This document shows positions 1-10,740 of a stretch of 64,000 nucleotides of DNA, piece by piece. The notes under the pieces are model-generated. The model did no database searches. It worked only from the letters and a program-made list of their open reading frames with translations, and had not been told where the DNA came from. Source of the stretch: Bedellia somnulentella (taxonomy: Eukaryota; Arthropoda; Insecta; Lepidoptera; Bedelliidae). The DNA lies in NCBI GenBank assembly GCA_963576735.1, contig OY755176.1, positions 16,601,423-16,665,422 of the forward strand. Direction: 5' to 3'. Every line of letters starts with the position of its first letter. Position 1 is the first letter of the stretch. A program made the position numbers and the translations under genes.

Positions 1-341
1 TATGTCAAAGACATTCGTTCTTGCAGTTTATTAATAAAACATCGAAAATCATAGGTTTGTTTAGTATAATATCGTAATAATTTCATTTGGGATCACAAAT
101 TCGTGAAATATTTTGCAATTAGCAATATTTTTACTAAACATTTCGCTATATTTGCATGTCGCTACGTGATATTTTCAATCGATGACGTCATTAAGTACAA
201 AAATTTAACAATCTTTAAAATATCACAACATTACAATTACTCATTTTAAATGGAAAATATTCAAATTAGTCTTTTATTTTCGTGTTTACTATCGAATAAA
301 AATATTTAATAAATACCAAAAAAAAACTTTGCATACCGAAT
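1..341 (-). mobile_element. Family D TIR element, copy 1, cut by the window edge
   Basis: This segment is the inverted counterpart of most of the element at 37764-38257. The two share long stretches, including a TCGATGACGTCA block and a terminal GCATACCGAA at 331-340. The other terminus lies left of the window. No coding sequence is seen. A non-autonomous DNA transposon is inferred from the terminal inverted repeats of copy 2. Confidence 0.6.
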
Positions 342-345
342 TATT

Positions 346-1094
346 TCTTATTTATTAAAACAAAAATATGACCATTACCGACAAAAGATCAAATACAGCT
401 ATTTTACACTAATCAATTATACAAAATATTTATAAGCCTAAATGTACTCTGAATCAAACTTACATAAAACAAATATTTCGTTATATTTTGTCGATATCAC
501 CGACACCTTAAGGGTTTGAAATAGAACAATAGGTAGGATCGTATTTTAACTGTTGTCACTATGCCCCAAGATGTCGAAGTTTTTTACTATAAGTCATATA
601 TAACTAACTCAACATTTCGATTATAAGACTATTAGTAAATAAACTCGCACAGTTATATTTTGTCATTCTACCAATTCCATTTTAGATATTGGATTGAATC
701 AGGCGTTACTTTGCGGAAATCCATATCAATACTAATATTAATAAATTACTTTATTAATATTAGAATTCCATTTCAATCTTCATTTGAAAGTTTATCAATT
801 ATCTAACTAAAATCATCAAAAAACTAAAGGACCAATTATACTAAAACTTTTTTAAGAAACATTCACAAGATAATTACTTAGAAGAACAGTTCTGCTGATT
901 ATCGATTGTGCAATCATTTTTGTATAATTTATCCTGGTCTTTTAAATTAAATAATTAATTCCAATATGAGTGAGTGTAATTGTAGCTATTGTCTTAGGTT
1001 AATCAGGGTACCTCCATGCTGGCTTAGTCAGATGACCACCACGTCAAATGTAGAGTGGCGTGTTTTCATACTCTGAGTCGAGCCTACAATATGT
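346..1094. other. AT-rich intergenic sequence, nothing recognised
   Basis: No splice-consistent coding frame, RNA gene or copy of the repeat families catalogued elsewhere in this window was recognised here. Confidence 0.4.
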
Positions 1095-1176
1095 ACAGAT
1101 CCACAATCTTTTCTTGGCCGGCGGCGACTACCTACCTACCTAGTCGCCGCCGGCCAAGAAAAGATTGTGGATCTGT
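1095..1176. repeat. Perfect 36-bp palindrome, GC-rich core
   Basis: Positions 1095-1130 and 1141-1176 are exact reverse complements, separated by a 10-base loop of CCTA repeats. The inner part contains GGCCGGCGGCGACTA, strikingly GC-rich for this neighbourhood. It ends 10 bases before MITE copy F1. It may be a tiny fold-back element or a hairpin left by aberrant repair. Confidence 0.85.
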
Positions 1177-1186
1177 ATTTTTGGAA

Positions 1187-1324
1187 CGCCCGATTTCTGA
1201 ATTGAGTTTTCCTGCTGAGAACAACTTAAGTATTGTTCTGTGGCATTGAAATCTTAACAACTGAATGAGACAAAACGATACTTAAGTCGTTCTCAGCTTG
1301 AATATTCAATTCAGAAATCGGGCG
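1187..1324 (+). mobile_element. MITE family F, copy 1
   Basis: About 138 bp bounded by inverted repeats that begin CGCCCGATTTCTGAATTGA and run about 50 bases with a few mismatches. A second copy at 6598-6738 lies in the opposite orientation. No coding capacity is present. The superfamily is undetermined because no clear target duplication is visible. Confidence 0.75.
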
Positions 1325-3078
1325 TAAGTCATGTGTGTGATGAAATTATTGACGTTGTTACCAGGAAGGGGAAATATTGTGAGACAACCTAGTTAAAGTT
1401 AGTTAAACCTAGGCTTAGTTGTAGTTGTTTGATTGTTATGATCTATCATGTGAATGCACTGTCGTTACAAAAATACCCAGAATATAAGGTAGCTGAACTT
1501 AATTATGATATTTAAAAGTATCAGTGTCTCTGCGATCCCCTCATAGGTACAGGGCGAGAACATCATGGCCGTTTGTATTTATTGTTACCTAAAGAAAGTA
1601 GAGAGCTTTATATTTAAAAGGAATGTCTTAATGAAATAAAAGTAGCGAAAAATATATACAGGCTGAAGTAGGGTCAGATACGTCTTCTTAATATTAGACA
1701 GAAAACATTTTAACAAACGCGGGAAAACCTGTACGAGAAGAACTATGCCTAAGAGGAAATCAATAGAGGTTTTTCAGAATTTTATAATGTGACGATCAAT
1801 ACCCTATTTAAATGGAAATGAAATGATTGAGCCTTTATTTGTGCAATGGAGCAATTAAGAAAATAGTAGTTATTTCTTTAAAATAAGATCTATTTGCGAA
1901 GGAATATGTCTGTATAGAATAAGTCTGCAACGGCAATTTATTGTTGTATCTTTAAAATGAGAAGAAACATACAGAAAAAAAAAATTCACATTAAGCCCAA
2001 CTAACATGATAAGCAACAACTAAAAACAACAGCAAAATAATATAACTAAAGGCGCTTCTCAACAATTTGTTAACTGATCACTCATTCACTCCAACTCCAT
2101 ATCTGTTAGATTTAACACAACAATGGTGAGGCGTAAAACGTATTTTTACTCTTAATTGACCAGTCTGTAAACTACCTAATATGGCAACATTTGAGTTTTT
2201 TTCTTTTTTTCTTTTTATGAGTTCAAAAACTACATTGAACCAGGGGCGGGTTTTAAAACTATTAATGTATATTTTCATATTCCATCAGAAGTCCACTACA
2301 GTAATTTTTAATTTCATTTAAAGAAGGTTTTTTTTGTTATTTTTCCCTTAGTGAAAAAAAACCTAGATCCACCCATGCATTGATCCAATATCAATTTGAT
2401 TTTTCTAAAGTCATATGCGTGTAGCCTATTATTTTGTTACATTTGTATATGGCCATTTTAAGATTGCATTGCATTGCTTGCATTTTAAGATGGTTACTCC
2501 TAGATGGGTAATACCTAAGAGCAGGCTGGTTTCTAAGCACACAAGGCAAAGCATAATTAACTCTAAGTTATAATTTAAAAAACAGAATTACGCAATGTTA
2601 TCAATAACCTGGCAGTTGTCTAATATGTCTATGTTATGAACTCAGTGTGAAGTCTTGTATATCTCCTGCATTGCATTCGACAATCGATAAGAGGAGTAAA
2701 ATCAGTTTCCAATTGATGTGGTGGAGTTAACATTAAACTGGACAGATTTCTGTCAGAAAAGTCAGCTAAAACATATTATTAAATGCTTCCAAATTATACA
2801 GTATCATTATAAAGTATCAATATCCAAGGACATCAATAAGTTCTGCAAATTCCGAGAAGAACAATCACTCTGCCACCCCCAAACGGTATAAATATAAACA
2901 ATAAACCCATTACTATCGAGATAATAATGTAACATAATACCTACTTCCGTACTTACGCAATTCTGGCGTTTTATTGGTACAGTCGTGTGCACAAATGTTA
3001 TCAAAGATTGACTTATTAATTTATTGATGTGTTATTGCATTCTTACACCCATGAAAAAAATACGCTAGCCAAAGAAAA
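1325..3078. other. Non-coding AT-rich stretch
   Basis: Only short random reading frames are present and no repeat copy could be confidently assigned. A duplicated ATTGCATTGC motif near 2466 is the only local pattern noticed. Confidence 0.35.
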
Positions 3079-3321
3079 CATACATAATTTACTCACGACC
3101 AAAAATCCCAAAAGGGGTAGCCAGAGTTTTAGAACTAGAAACTCCTCAGCCATATTTGAGAGTTGATAGGGGACAAGATGGTAGAAATAAAGTATCACTG
3201 GTGATGGGTCTCCAACCGCATCGCGCAAGAACCACTTTTAAAAAGCCTTACCCTAAGTCACCTCTTACGACAACCGTGGGTATAAATGGGTAGGGAAATT
3301 CTAAGCCGACACTACACGGCT
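3079..3321 (-). mobile_element. SINE-like family A copy
   Basis: This is a diverged, full-length family A copy. In element orientation it runs from the GTGTAGTG head at the right to the family 3' module (GGGATTTTTGG, then GTGAG and a TATG-type tail) at the left. It has no open frame. Family A is about 240 bp and appears about 20 times in the window. Confidence 0.7.
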
Positions 3322-3508
3322 AATACAAGAAAAAAAAAACGACATTTCGACTACAGCGTTATCTTACATTATTTTGTGATGAGCCTCCAACCGCACCACC
3401 CAAAAATTTTATTAACAAAGTCAAATAAAATTCATACATATTTTAATTTAATGTATGTCGCGCGTATAAATGAGCAAAACCTAAGACTGGACATAAGACA
3501 TAAAGACA

Positions 3509-3863
3509 TAAACGTTCACGCCGTTTATCCCCGAAGGGGTTGGCAGAGGTACCAATACTTCTGAACTCACATGGCAGCGCTATCTAGTGTCCAGAGAAGG
3601 TACCCACGTTTTGCTTAGACAGTGTACTCACGTGATAGGGGGCAGGCCTATCGCCGTTTTGTACGAATACACTGCCACATGACTACGTACAACTCAGCCA
3701 TGTGGGTTTCCTCACGATGTTTTCCCTCGCCGTTAACAACCATTATAAATTAACCACACATATGACTTTAGAAAAGACAAATTGGTGTAGGCCCGACCCA
3801 GGATTGGAACTCACGCCCTTCTGTTTTCGGGCGGGTGTTCTACCCACTGGACTATCATGTCGT
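3509..3863 (-). mobile_element. tRNA-headed SINE family B, full length
   Basis: On the - strand the head (right end) has a pol III A-box-like TAGTCCAGTGGGTAGAAC and B-box-like GAGTTCCAATCC. The body carries CATCGTGAGGAAACCCACATG, and the 3' end is a CCCCTTCGGGG hairpin followed by GGCGTGAACGTTTATG. A tRNA-derived SINE is inferred from the two boxes. With the copy at 4619-4972 it forms an inverted pair. Confidence 0.8.
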
Positions 3864-4265
3864 TAAGACTGGGTACACATAATAGTCCAAAATTATAATT
3901 TAATGTCATATATAATTTAATATTTTTATTAAAAGCTTTAATTTTATTAATCTTCATCCACAGTGTAGTTCAAACAATAAAATTCTAAGCACACTTCTTC
4001 CCGCCATTACCCAGTATCATAGTGTCTGTGGCGGCCCGCGGAGCCAAACAGCGTGAAGATGTAGATGTCCTTCGACGTCCATTGTGCCGCTGACCTCAGA
4101 CCCACTGCCACAGTACTACTACCACACTGCCACGGAGTACGGAACTTGCTTTTTCTTGTAATTTTTAATGTTCTTTACTTGTGTATGATTCATTTGCACT
4201 TTTTAAATAAACGGAATACTATATCGGAATATATATAGGATTTTGGGTATACGAAGTGTTTATTA

Positions 4266-4444
4266 TATACATGGCTGTAAATCCCTTGAAGGAGAAGCTA
4301 CAGAGCTAAGAAATTAAAACTCCTCAGCCACTTTTGGAAAGTTGAGTGGGAAAAGATGGTAAAATGAAGATCAAAAATCCATTTAAAGTCCCAATTCCAT
4401 TAGTCGCCTCTTACGTACACCCACTGGAATAAATGGGGTAGTGC
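4266..4444 (-). mobile_element. SINE-like family A copy with internal deletion
   Basis: Both ends match family A, but the central GGTGATGGGTCTCC block is missing. It sits between the inverted B copies at 3509-3863 and 4619-4972. Confidence 0.65.
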
Positions 4445-4618
4445 ACACAGTGTGCACACAGTGTTTAATAACCTTTTTTAGTATATTTTTTTGTATGTGT
4501 GTTTTATAGCAATTTATTTTCTATGTTGATCGCTAAAATCTAGTTCGCTTTGGATGGCTAATGTACACGCCATAGATGTGTTCGTTCTTTTAAATCTACC
4601 CCTGTTACAACGTAATAG

Positions 4619-4972
4619 TCGTGATAGTCCAATCGGTAGAACACCCACCCGTAAACAGACAGGGGTGAGTTCAAATCCCGGGTCGGGACTAGACCAATTT
4701 GTCTTTTCTAAAGTCATATTTGTATGGTTAATTTATCACGGTTGTCAACGGTGAGGGAAAACATCGTGAGGAAATCCACATGGCCGAGTTATACTTAGCC
4801 TTGTGACAGTGTATTCCTACAAAAAGGTGATAGGCCTGCCCCCTATCACGTGAGTACACTGTCTAAGCAAAACGTGGGTAGCTACTTTGGACACTAGGTG
4901 GCGCTGTCACTTGTTGTTAAGAAGTATGGGTACCTCTGCCAACCCATCCGGGAATAAACGGCGTAAACGTTT
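4619..4972 (+). mobile_element. tRNA-headed SINE family B, full length
   Basis: The head GTGATAGTCCAATCGGTAGA gives an A-box-like motif and GTTCAAATCCCGGGTCGG a B-box-like motif. The body ends with a hairpin-like CCCATCCGGGA and GGCGTAAACGTTTAT. It is in the opposite orientation to the copy at 3509-3863. Confidence 0.8.
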
Positions 4973-5128
4973 ATTAATTAAATAAAGTATTAGTTTTCGT
5001 AAAATATATATAAATACGTGTTCAGATAAAAACATAATCATAAGATATATATTAATGCACTATGATTGGATTAATGAGGACATACTTCATGTTTTCTAGG
5101 TGTTTATAGAGCTAATGTGGAAGGTAAT

Positions 5129-5340
5129 GTTAGTACAGGACGGTCACGGAGGACACACTTGGACCAAATTGAGACTGTGCTCAAAAAGGCAAGCGTCCGA
5201 AGTTTGCAGAATAAAAGAGCATGTATGAAAAGATTGATGGATGTAGACGAAGCAAGAGAGGTTTTCCAGGATCGTGCAAAGTGGTGATCGATAGTCTCTG
5301 CCTACCCCTATGGGAATTAAAGGCGTAAGTATATGTATGA
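5129..5340 (+). mobile_element. LINE family C, 5'-truncated 3' end
   Basis: The translated 3' end of a non-LTR ORF is readable just upstream of a stop: THLDQIETVLKK, NKRACMKRLMDVDEAREVF, then QDRAKW followed by TGA. After the stop come CTGCCTACCCCTATGGGA, AAGGCGTAAGTATATGTATG and the tail. Family C defines the 3' module also found in families A and B. The reverse transcriptase itself is absent from this copy. Confidence 0.7.
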
Positions 5341-5910
5341 ATGTGTTTCTAGACATCAAGGACAGACAGACAGACAGGCATGTTGAAACTACAACAGCTT
5401 CTTGCAAAGAGGAATACAAAATTATTATAGGGTGAAAAGGGGAAACGAAAATTAATTGACGTACTACTAAAATAGCAATTAAAGTCGAAAAATAATCCTC
5501 TTTAAAATACATTTCCAAATATTTAAAATGGCTTTCAAAATCTGTATACATCGAAACCCCATTAGATGTAAGCGATAGCTGTTTACGCAACATATTGTTC
5601 TTAAACATATTGGCACAGTTTAGTGTGGGGCAACATCCGATGATCTATTTATCATAGCTATTCAACGTATTCAATGTTAAACTGTGTCTTGCTTAATAGT
5701 CATCTTTTATTAATACAAATATGCATTTGGATTCCACGATTTTGTTCTCATTAATAAACGAATATAATATCAAAAAAGGGTGGCCATTTTTTCAGGTTCT
5801 ATATCAATGATAATTCCTATGCAATAGATAAATCCGAATGAGACTATTTAAAGCAGTTACAGGCATTTGGTGAGGAACTAAATTACTCTGCTAGATTAAC
5901 AATCTCGACC

Positions 5911-6162
5911 CCCAAAAGGGTGGCAGTGGTAGTAATACTTCTGAACATCTAACGTGATAGAGGGCAGGCTTATTGCCGTTTTGTATGAGTTCACTGACGA
6001 ATGACCAACTTGGGTTTAGGTTCACGAAATAGGTTTACTCGCGATGTTTTCCCTCACCGTTAACAACCATGATAAATTAACCAAACATTGAACTTTGAAA
6101 TGAATGACTTTAGAAAACACAAATAGCCCGACCTATAATTTTAACCCAAGACTATCATAGGT
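5911..6162 (-). mobile_element. Degenerate SINE family B copy
   Basis: It matches family B over the TGATAGAGGGCAGGCTTATTG and CGATGTTTTCCCTCACCG body segments. The tRNA-like head is eroded. Confidence 0.6.
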
Positions 6163-6167
6163 GGGTA

Positions 6168-6416
6168 CATACATACATACATATACTCACGGCTATATTT
6201 CCCTAGAAGGGGTAACCAGAGCTAAGGAATTCTAAATTCCTCAGCCACTTTTGGAAGTTAAGTGGGGAAAAGATGGTAAAAATAAAGGTTTTTGGTGATG
6301 GGTCTCCAACCGCATCGCCCAAAAATCCAATAAAAAGCCCCAATACCCTTAGTCGCCTCTTACGACACCCGTGGGTAGAAAGGGGAAGCGACATTCTTAG
6401 CCGGCACTACACGGCA
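6168..6416 (-). mobile_element. SINE-like family A copy, full length
   Basis: The tail (TACA)n is at the left and the head CCGGCACTACACGGCA at the right. A short direct repeat, AGGTGG, flanks both sides and fits a target-site duplication. Confidence 0.75.
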
Positions 6417-6597
6417 AGGTGGTTCTCCTAACCAATTATCTTTCAAGGTGAACAATTACGTATTTACAATTTCTGATAGCTTGGCTGTGGCTTAAAAGTC
6501 AACACCTACCTTTTGCTATGTTCTAGCTAACCAGAAATCTATGGGCAGTGTATTCACGTAAAAGGCTCTGACTTTTACTTACATACTGATACATTCA

Positions 6598-6738
6598 CGT
6601 CCGATTTCTGAATTGAGTATTCAAGCTGACTTTATGAATGACTTAAGTATCGTTTTGCCTCATTCAGTTGTCAAGATTTCAATGAGACAGGACGATACTT
6701 AAGTTATAATTAAGAATACTCAATTCAGAAATCGGTCG
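6598..6738 (-). mobile_element. MITE family F, copy 2
   Basis: It has the same TIR (CCGATTTCTGAATTGAGTATT) as the copy at 1187-1324. The interior matches that copy's reverse complement, including TCATTCAGTTGT and AAGATTTCAATG. Confidence 0.75.
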
Positions 6739-7087
6739 TCATTGTACAACATAAAACTCAATCATATTACTTAGGTTATTTACGTACTGGGGTTATTTAC
6801 GCAGTTTTCCTACCAAATCTACAATTGTGATAATACTAATACTCTGTACCTTCTTACTCTTTCCAAAACTGCAAGCTGAGTATTTCGTTTTATGTTGTTG
6901 TTGCTTGTACTGGAGTGCTGTGGGTATCCTATTTACCTTGTATAAAACTCTATGAACTCATCGTTTAAGTAGCAAATTCTAGAGTGATGGCAGAGGTTTG
7001 TATACTTCTGAGCTTCACGATGCGGTGGTCAATACAAGATATACACTTCTTCGGAACTCCGAAAGAGATAGCCGGTTTAAAGTAGAA

Positions 7088-7204
7088 GGGCAAGCACGAG
7101 CGCTATTATATCGACGCGATAACGGTTAGAATGAGATGGCAGTATACGATACTAAGTAAGTGCGTAAGAGATGGCTGTTTTAAACACCGCTCGTACTAGC
7201 CGGG
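7088..7204 (+). mobile_element. MITE family E, copy 1 (decayed right TIR)
   Basis: It begins GGGCAAGCACGAGCGCT and carries the central block GAGATGGCAGTATACGATAC. The right terminus is mutated to GCTCGTACTAGCCGGG. The better preserved copy, 59708-59843, has matching 14-base TIRs. Confidence 0.7.
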
Positions 7205-7396
7205 CAGGAGATTTTGTAGTTAGAAGATCATGCGTGCTATCTATATAAACTGTGTATTAATATAATAAATAATAATAATACCACTGCTGGTGTTCAGAGA
7301 ATCAAACCCAATTAATAAATTAAATAAAAAAATTAAAACCAGGCGGGGCGTGGGCTATATTTAGGGCTTGGACTCATGCCGTATAGAATCTGCGAC

Positions 7397-7530
7397 AATG
7401 CACTTCCTTTTGAGCTACTTAAGAGGTCTAGGCTAGTAGTCTTAGAGAGCAACGATAACGGTGATAAGATAAACAATATATGTATGGATTCTGTATATGA
7501 TTTGGTGTTTTCACAATACAAGGTAATCAA
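7397..7530 (+). repeat. 134-bp direct repeat, left copy
   Basis: It is nearly identical to 7785-7918 and immediately abuts the left end of the SINE at 7532-7775. Together they form a direct repeat around that insertion. Confidence 0.85.
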
Positions 7531-7531
7531 T

Positions 7532-7775
7532 ATACATACATATATTCACGGCTATAAATCCCTAGATGGGGTAGCCAGAGCTAAGGAATTAGAAATTCCT
7601 CAGCCACTTTTGAAAGTTAAGTGGAGAAAACATGGTAAAATAAAGGTTGTTGGTGATGGGTCTCCGACCGCATCGCCCAAATATCCCTTTAAAGCCCCAA
7701 TACCGTTAGTCCCTTCTTACGTACACCCGCCGGAAGAATTGGGGTAGTGTTATTCTATGCCAACACTACACGGCA
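7532..7775 (-). mobile_element. SINE-like family A copy, full length
   Basis: Well-preserved family A copy with tail at the left and CACTACACGGCA head at the right. It lies between two 134-bp direct repeats, far longer than the 6-13 bp duplications flanking other copies here. Confidence 0.8.
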
Positions 7776-7784
7776 ATGAATAAA

Positions 7785-7918
7785 AATGCACTTTCTTTTG
7801 AGCTACTTAGGAGGTCTAGGCTAGTAGTCTTAGAGATCAACGATAACGGTGATAGGATAAACAATATATGTAAGGATTCTGTATATGATTTGGTATTTTC
7901 ATAATACAAGGTAATCAA
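7785..7918 (+). repeat. 134-bp direct repeat, right copy
   Basis: It matches 7397-7530 with only a few substitutions. It starts about 10 bases after the right end of the SINE. Confidence 0.85.
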
Positions 7919-8784
7919 GTAACAAGAGAATCTAGTTATATGGCTATTAAAATAAAACACTTTGTTACACCCATTTGATACTAATATTAATGTGTTTGGG
8001 AAATGATCCTGCCAATTGTTCTCTTGGAAGATATTGTGCTTTGTTTTTAATTTGAAGGTCGAGGAAGTTTTCAATTTGTTCAGATTAATTGCCATTTTGT
8101 TTGATGTTGAGATAGTTGACCCTTTATTTACTGGTCAATTAGGCAAGCTTGGTTCTGATTCTCTTCAATGTTTCTTCGTGGGTGCTATTATAAGAGATGA
8201 CCAAAAAATATGCGGTTGAATAAGATATTATTCACCAACATAAAACGATTTATTTTTATCACATAACTTTTTTGTAAGTGAAAGGCGTCCGATGAGTTAG
8301 TTACCAATTTAGGTTTCCGTGCCAAAAAGGCAAAGTACTATAGATTTAAATATCGTAATTATTTAAGTTAGCCATACAAGGAACGTTAAGTGAATGTCTA
8401 ATTTTTAGTTGATATTCTTCATATCGTTAGGATACTACATTGTTATTCATTTTGAAGTTAGAAAACGAATTGAATCTTAGTCAACTCTAAAGGGGGATAA
8501 CAAAGTTTTATTTTACCTTTTAATAGTAATTGTTGCGGAGCCCTGACATGAAAATGATAAAAAAACATAAATAATAATGGTTAAATGTTTGATTTGATAC
8601 AAAATCCTTCCTGCATTAAGTAGTTTGGTTGAGTTCCAAAAGTTAATAAATTAAAAATGGGATATTAATATATATTAATATGTAATGAGAATTTTATTTG
8701 ATCTTTTTTATCTATTTCATTTATTCTACATAAGCGCACAAAATAGCGATCCTCGTTTTTATTTCATTTTAGAAAATGGATTAG
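7919..8784. other. AT-rich stretch, nothing recognised
   Basis: No gene or assignable repeat was recognised in this interval. Confidence 0.35.
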
Positions 8785-8960
8785 GTTAGGATTGTGCATA
8801 TGTCTCGGGAACATTGCATTGAAGAGTATCCAGAGACCCTACATTTGAGCATCGGGAAGTACCACCGTGGGGTTATAGTCAGTAAGAGCCTGACAGATCC
8901 CCGTTGTACCCCCAGGCGGCGTGGAATCCATGAGGATTTCCCCACGTAAAAAAAGGTTGT
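8785..8960 (-). repeat. Probable retroelement 3' fragment
   Basis: On the - strand it reads GGAAATCCTCATGGATTCCA, then CTGTCAGGCTCTTACTGAC and CCCACGGTGGTACTTCCC. This GC-richer block resembles interspersed repeats common in Lepidoptera. There is no other copy in the window to define its ends, so the class is unassigned. Confidence 0.35.
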
Positions 8961-9164
8961 ACATATATATTCGAAACATGCGGAACAAGGGAAAAAACAT
9001 GAATTGAAACCTGTTCGTAACAATAACAGTATGAAAGAAAAATATATGGCAACCATATTGAATTCATTTAAGAAGAATAATAAGATAAATGATGTAATGA
9101 AATCAAGACAGGGTTTTCAGTATTTGTGCCAGGAATTAATAACGCAATTATAATTTATTGGGCA

Positions 9165-9385
9165 TGTTTTTGTCACCTGATCACACGCACGTTATAGAGG
9201 ACCGGTATATCGCCATTATGTTTGAAGTCAATGTAACACGACTTAGTACAAGTAAATCATGTGTGTTTCCTCACGATGCTTTCCTTCAGCGTTACAATTC
9301 AGCGTTACAATCAATCAATTAGTTTAAAAACACTTTTTTGGTTAATGCAAGATTAGAACCCCTACTTCCTCTACTGAGATTACCT
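9165..9385 (-). mobile_element. Old, degenerate SINE family B copy
   Basis: It retains recognisable body segments (CATGTGTGTTTCCTCACGAT, CTTAGTACAAGTAAATCATG) with many substitutions. The head is lost. Confidence 0.5.
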
Positions 9386-9856
9386 TCTAAACTAAACTTA
9401 AAAAAGGTCAATAAAGTTTTTATGTATATTCTAAAACAATACAATGATACGTGTACAAGCAATTAAAAATACACTGAACACTAATTATATTACACAACCT
9501 TGAAATGTTAGTCCTCATCAGTTATGGCTTATTGTGATGGTTTCATGTTTTGAAAATGACTCAACATATCTAAACTACTTAATTAAAATTTGCAGGATGA
9601 TGCTATTGATAATTTTTTGGTGATCATTAAAAAAACCGATGGTGACGGTATGAAAGGGAGGTTATATTGAGAGCCTTATTTTAGATGATAAGATAATATT
9701 ATAATGACAAACATGGGTATTAAGAGCTGCAGAATCAACTTTTTTGATAGATTGGAATAAAAAATACTAATAAAATATTTTACAATATTGATTTGATATT
9801 ATATTCGGGGCATCTAATAGTATATATTCGACATATTCGGCACGCTTTTAACTAAT

Positions 9857-10105
9857 TTTTAACCGACTTCAAAAAAAGGAGTGTTCTCAATTCGACCGGT
9901 ATATTTTTTTTTTTTTTTTTATGTATGTTCGCCGATTACTTCGCCATTTATGAACCGATTTTGATTATTATTTTTTTATTCGAAAGAAGATACTCCCGGA
10001 TTGGTACCATGATGAGGATTTCAGGGTCTGATGATGGGATCCTGGAGAAATCGAGGGGAACCCTCAAATTTTATAGGCAAATGTACCGCGTTTTACATAT
10101 TTTCT
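9857..10105 (+). repeat. Interspersed repeat beginning TTAACCGACTTC
   Basis: It starts AACCGACTTCAAAAAAAGGA, continues with CTCAATTCGACCGG, a 15-T run and ATGTATGTTCGCCGATTACT, and ends around the ATCGAGGGGAACCCTCAAAT segment. The ACCGACTTC motif recurs in the fold-back arms at 10741-11312. Class unassigned; no intact ORF. Confidence 0.5.
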
Positions 10106-10369
10106 GAACTTATATTGGCATTTGCTTCTGAAAATCATATTGTTATGTTGCTGAGCTGATGATAGAAGGTGTGGATCCTCAATCACTAGGTATTAGGAAA
10201 CAGTTCTTTCCACATTCTATATAGATTTATACTCCTCTTCGTAGCTTTTATGAAGAGAAGTACAGGTTCACTAAACATTTTGTTATGTTATTGTTACCGA
10301 GAAAGTACCATGAGACCAGGATCTGATGATGGCATTCCAGGAAATCGAGGGGACTGTCGAAACTCACAA

Positions 10370-10540
10370 TTATGTGACAGTGTATTTGTTCAAAACGCCG
10401 ATAGGCCTGCCCTGTATAACGTGAGAACACTGCCTAATAAATCGTGGGTACTCTGAACAACAGGTGACAATGTCACGTGATATTCAGAAGTATTACTACC
10501 TCTGCTAACTTCTTCAGGGATATTCGGCGTGAGCGTTTGA
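10370..10540 (+). mobile_element. 5'-truncated SINE family B copy
   Basis: It matches the 3' half of family B from GTGACAGTGTATTTG to the terminal GGCGTGAGCGTTTGA. The tRNA head is missing, as expected for incomplete target-primed reverse transcription. Confidence 0.65.
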
Positions 10541-10740
10541 GTCTTTCTTGAGATGTAGAATTGAAGACCATCGCCTTTCGAAGGATTTTAAGAACAATGT
10601 AAGGTTACATATGGTTGAGCCTATTTAATATCGTACTATAATAGAAATACCGGAAATACGAAGAATAATACAGTAATTGTCGCTTCCTCATCCGAGAGGC
10701 ATCTTTGCCAGGTCTACCCATCTCTAAAACTCGTAAAATA

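Noticed and set aside
5144..5608. 154-codon - strand frame
   Set aside because: It is antisense to the family C LINE end at 5129-5340 and extends into non-coding DNA; it has no family resemblance.
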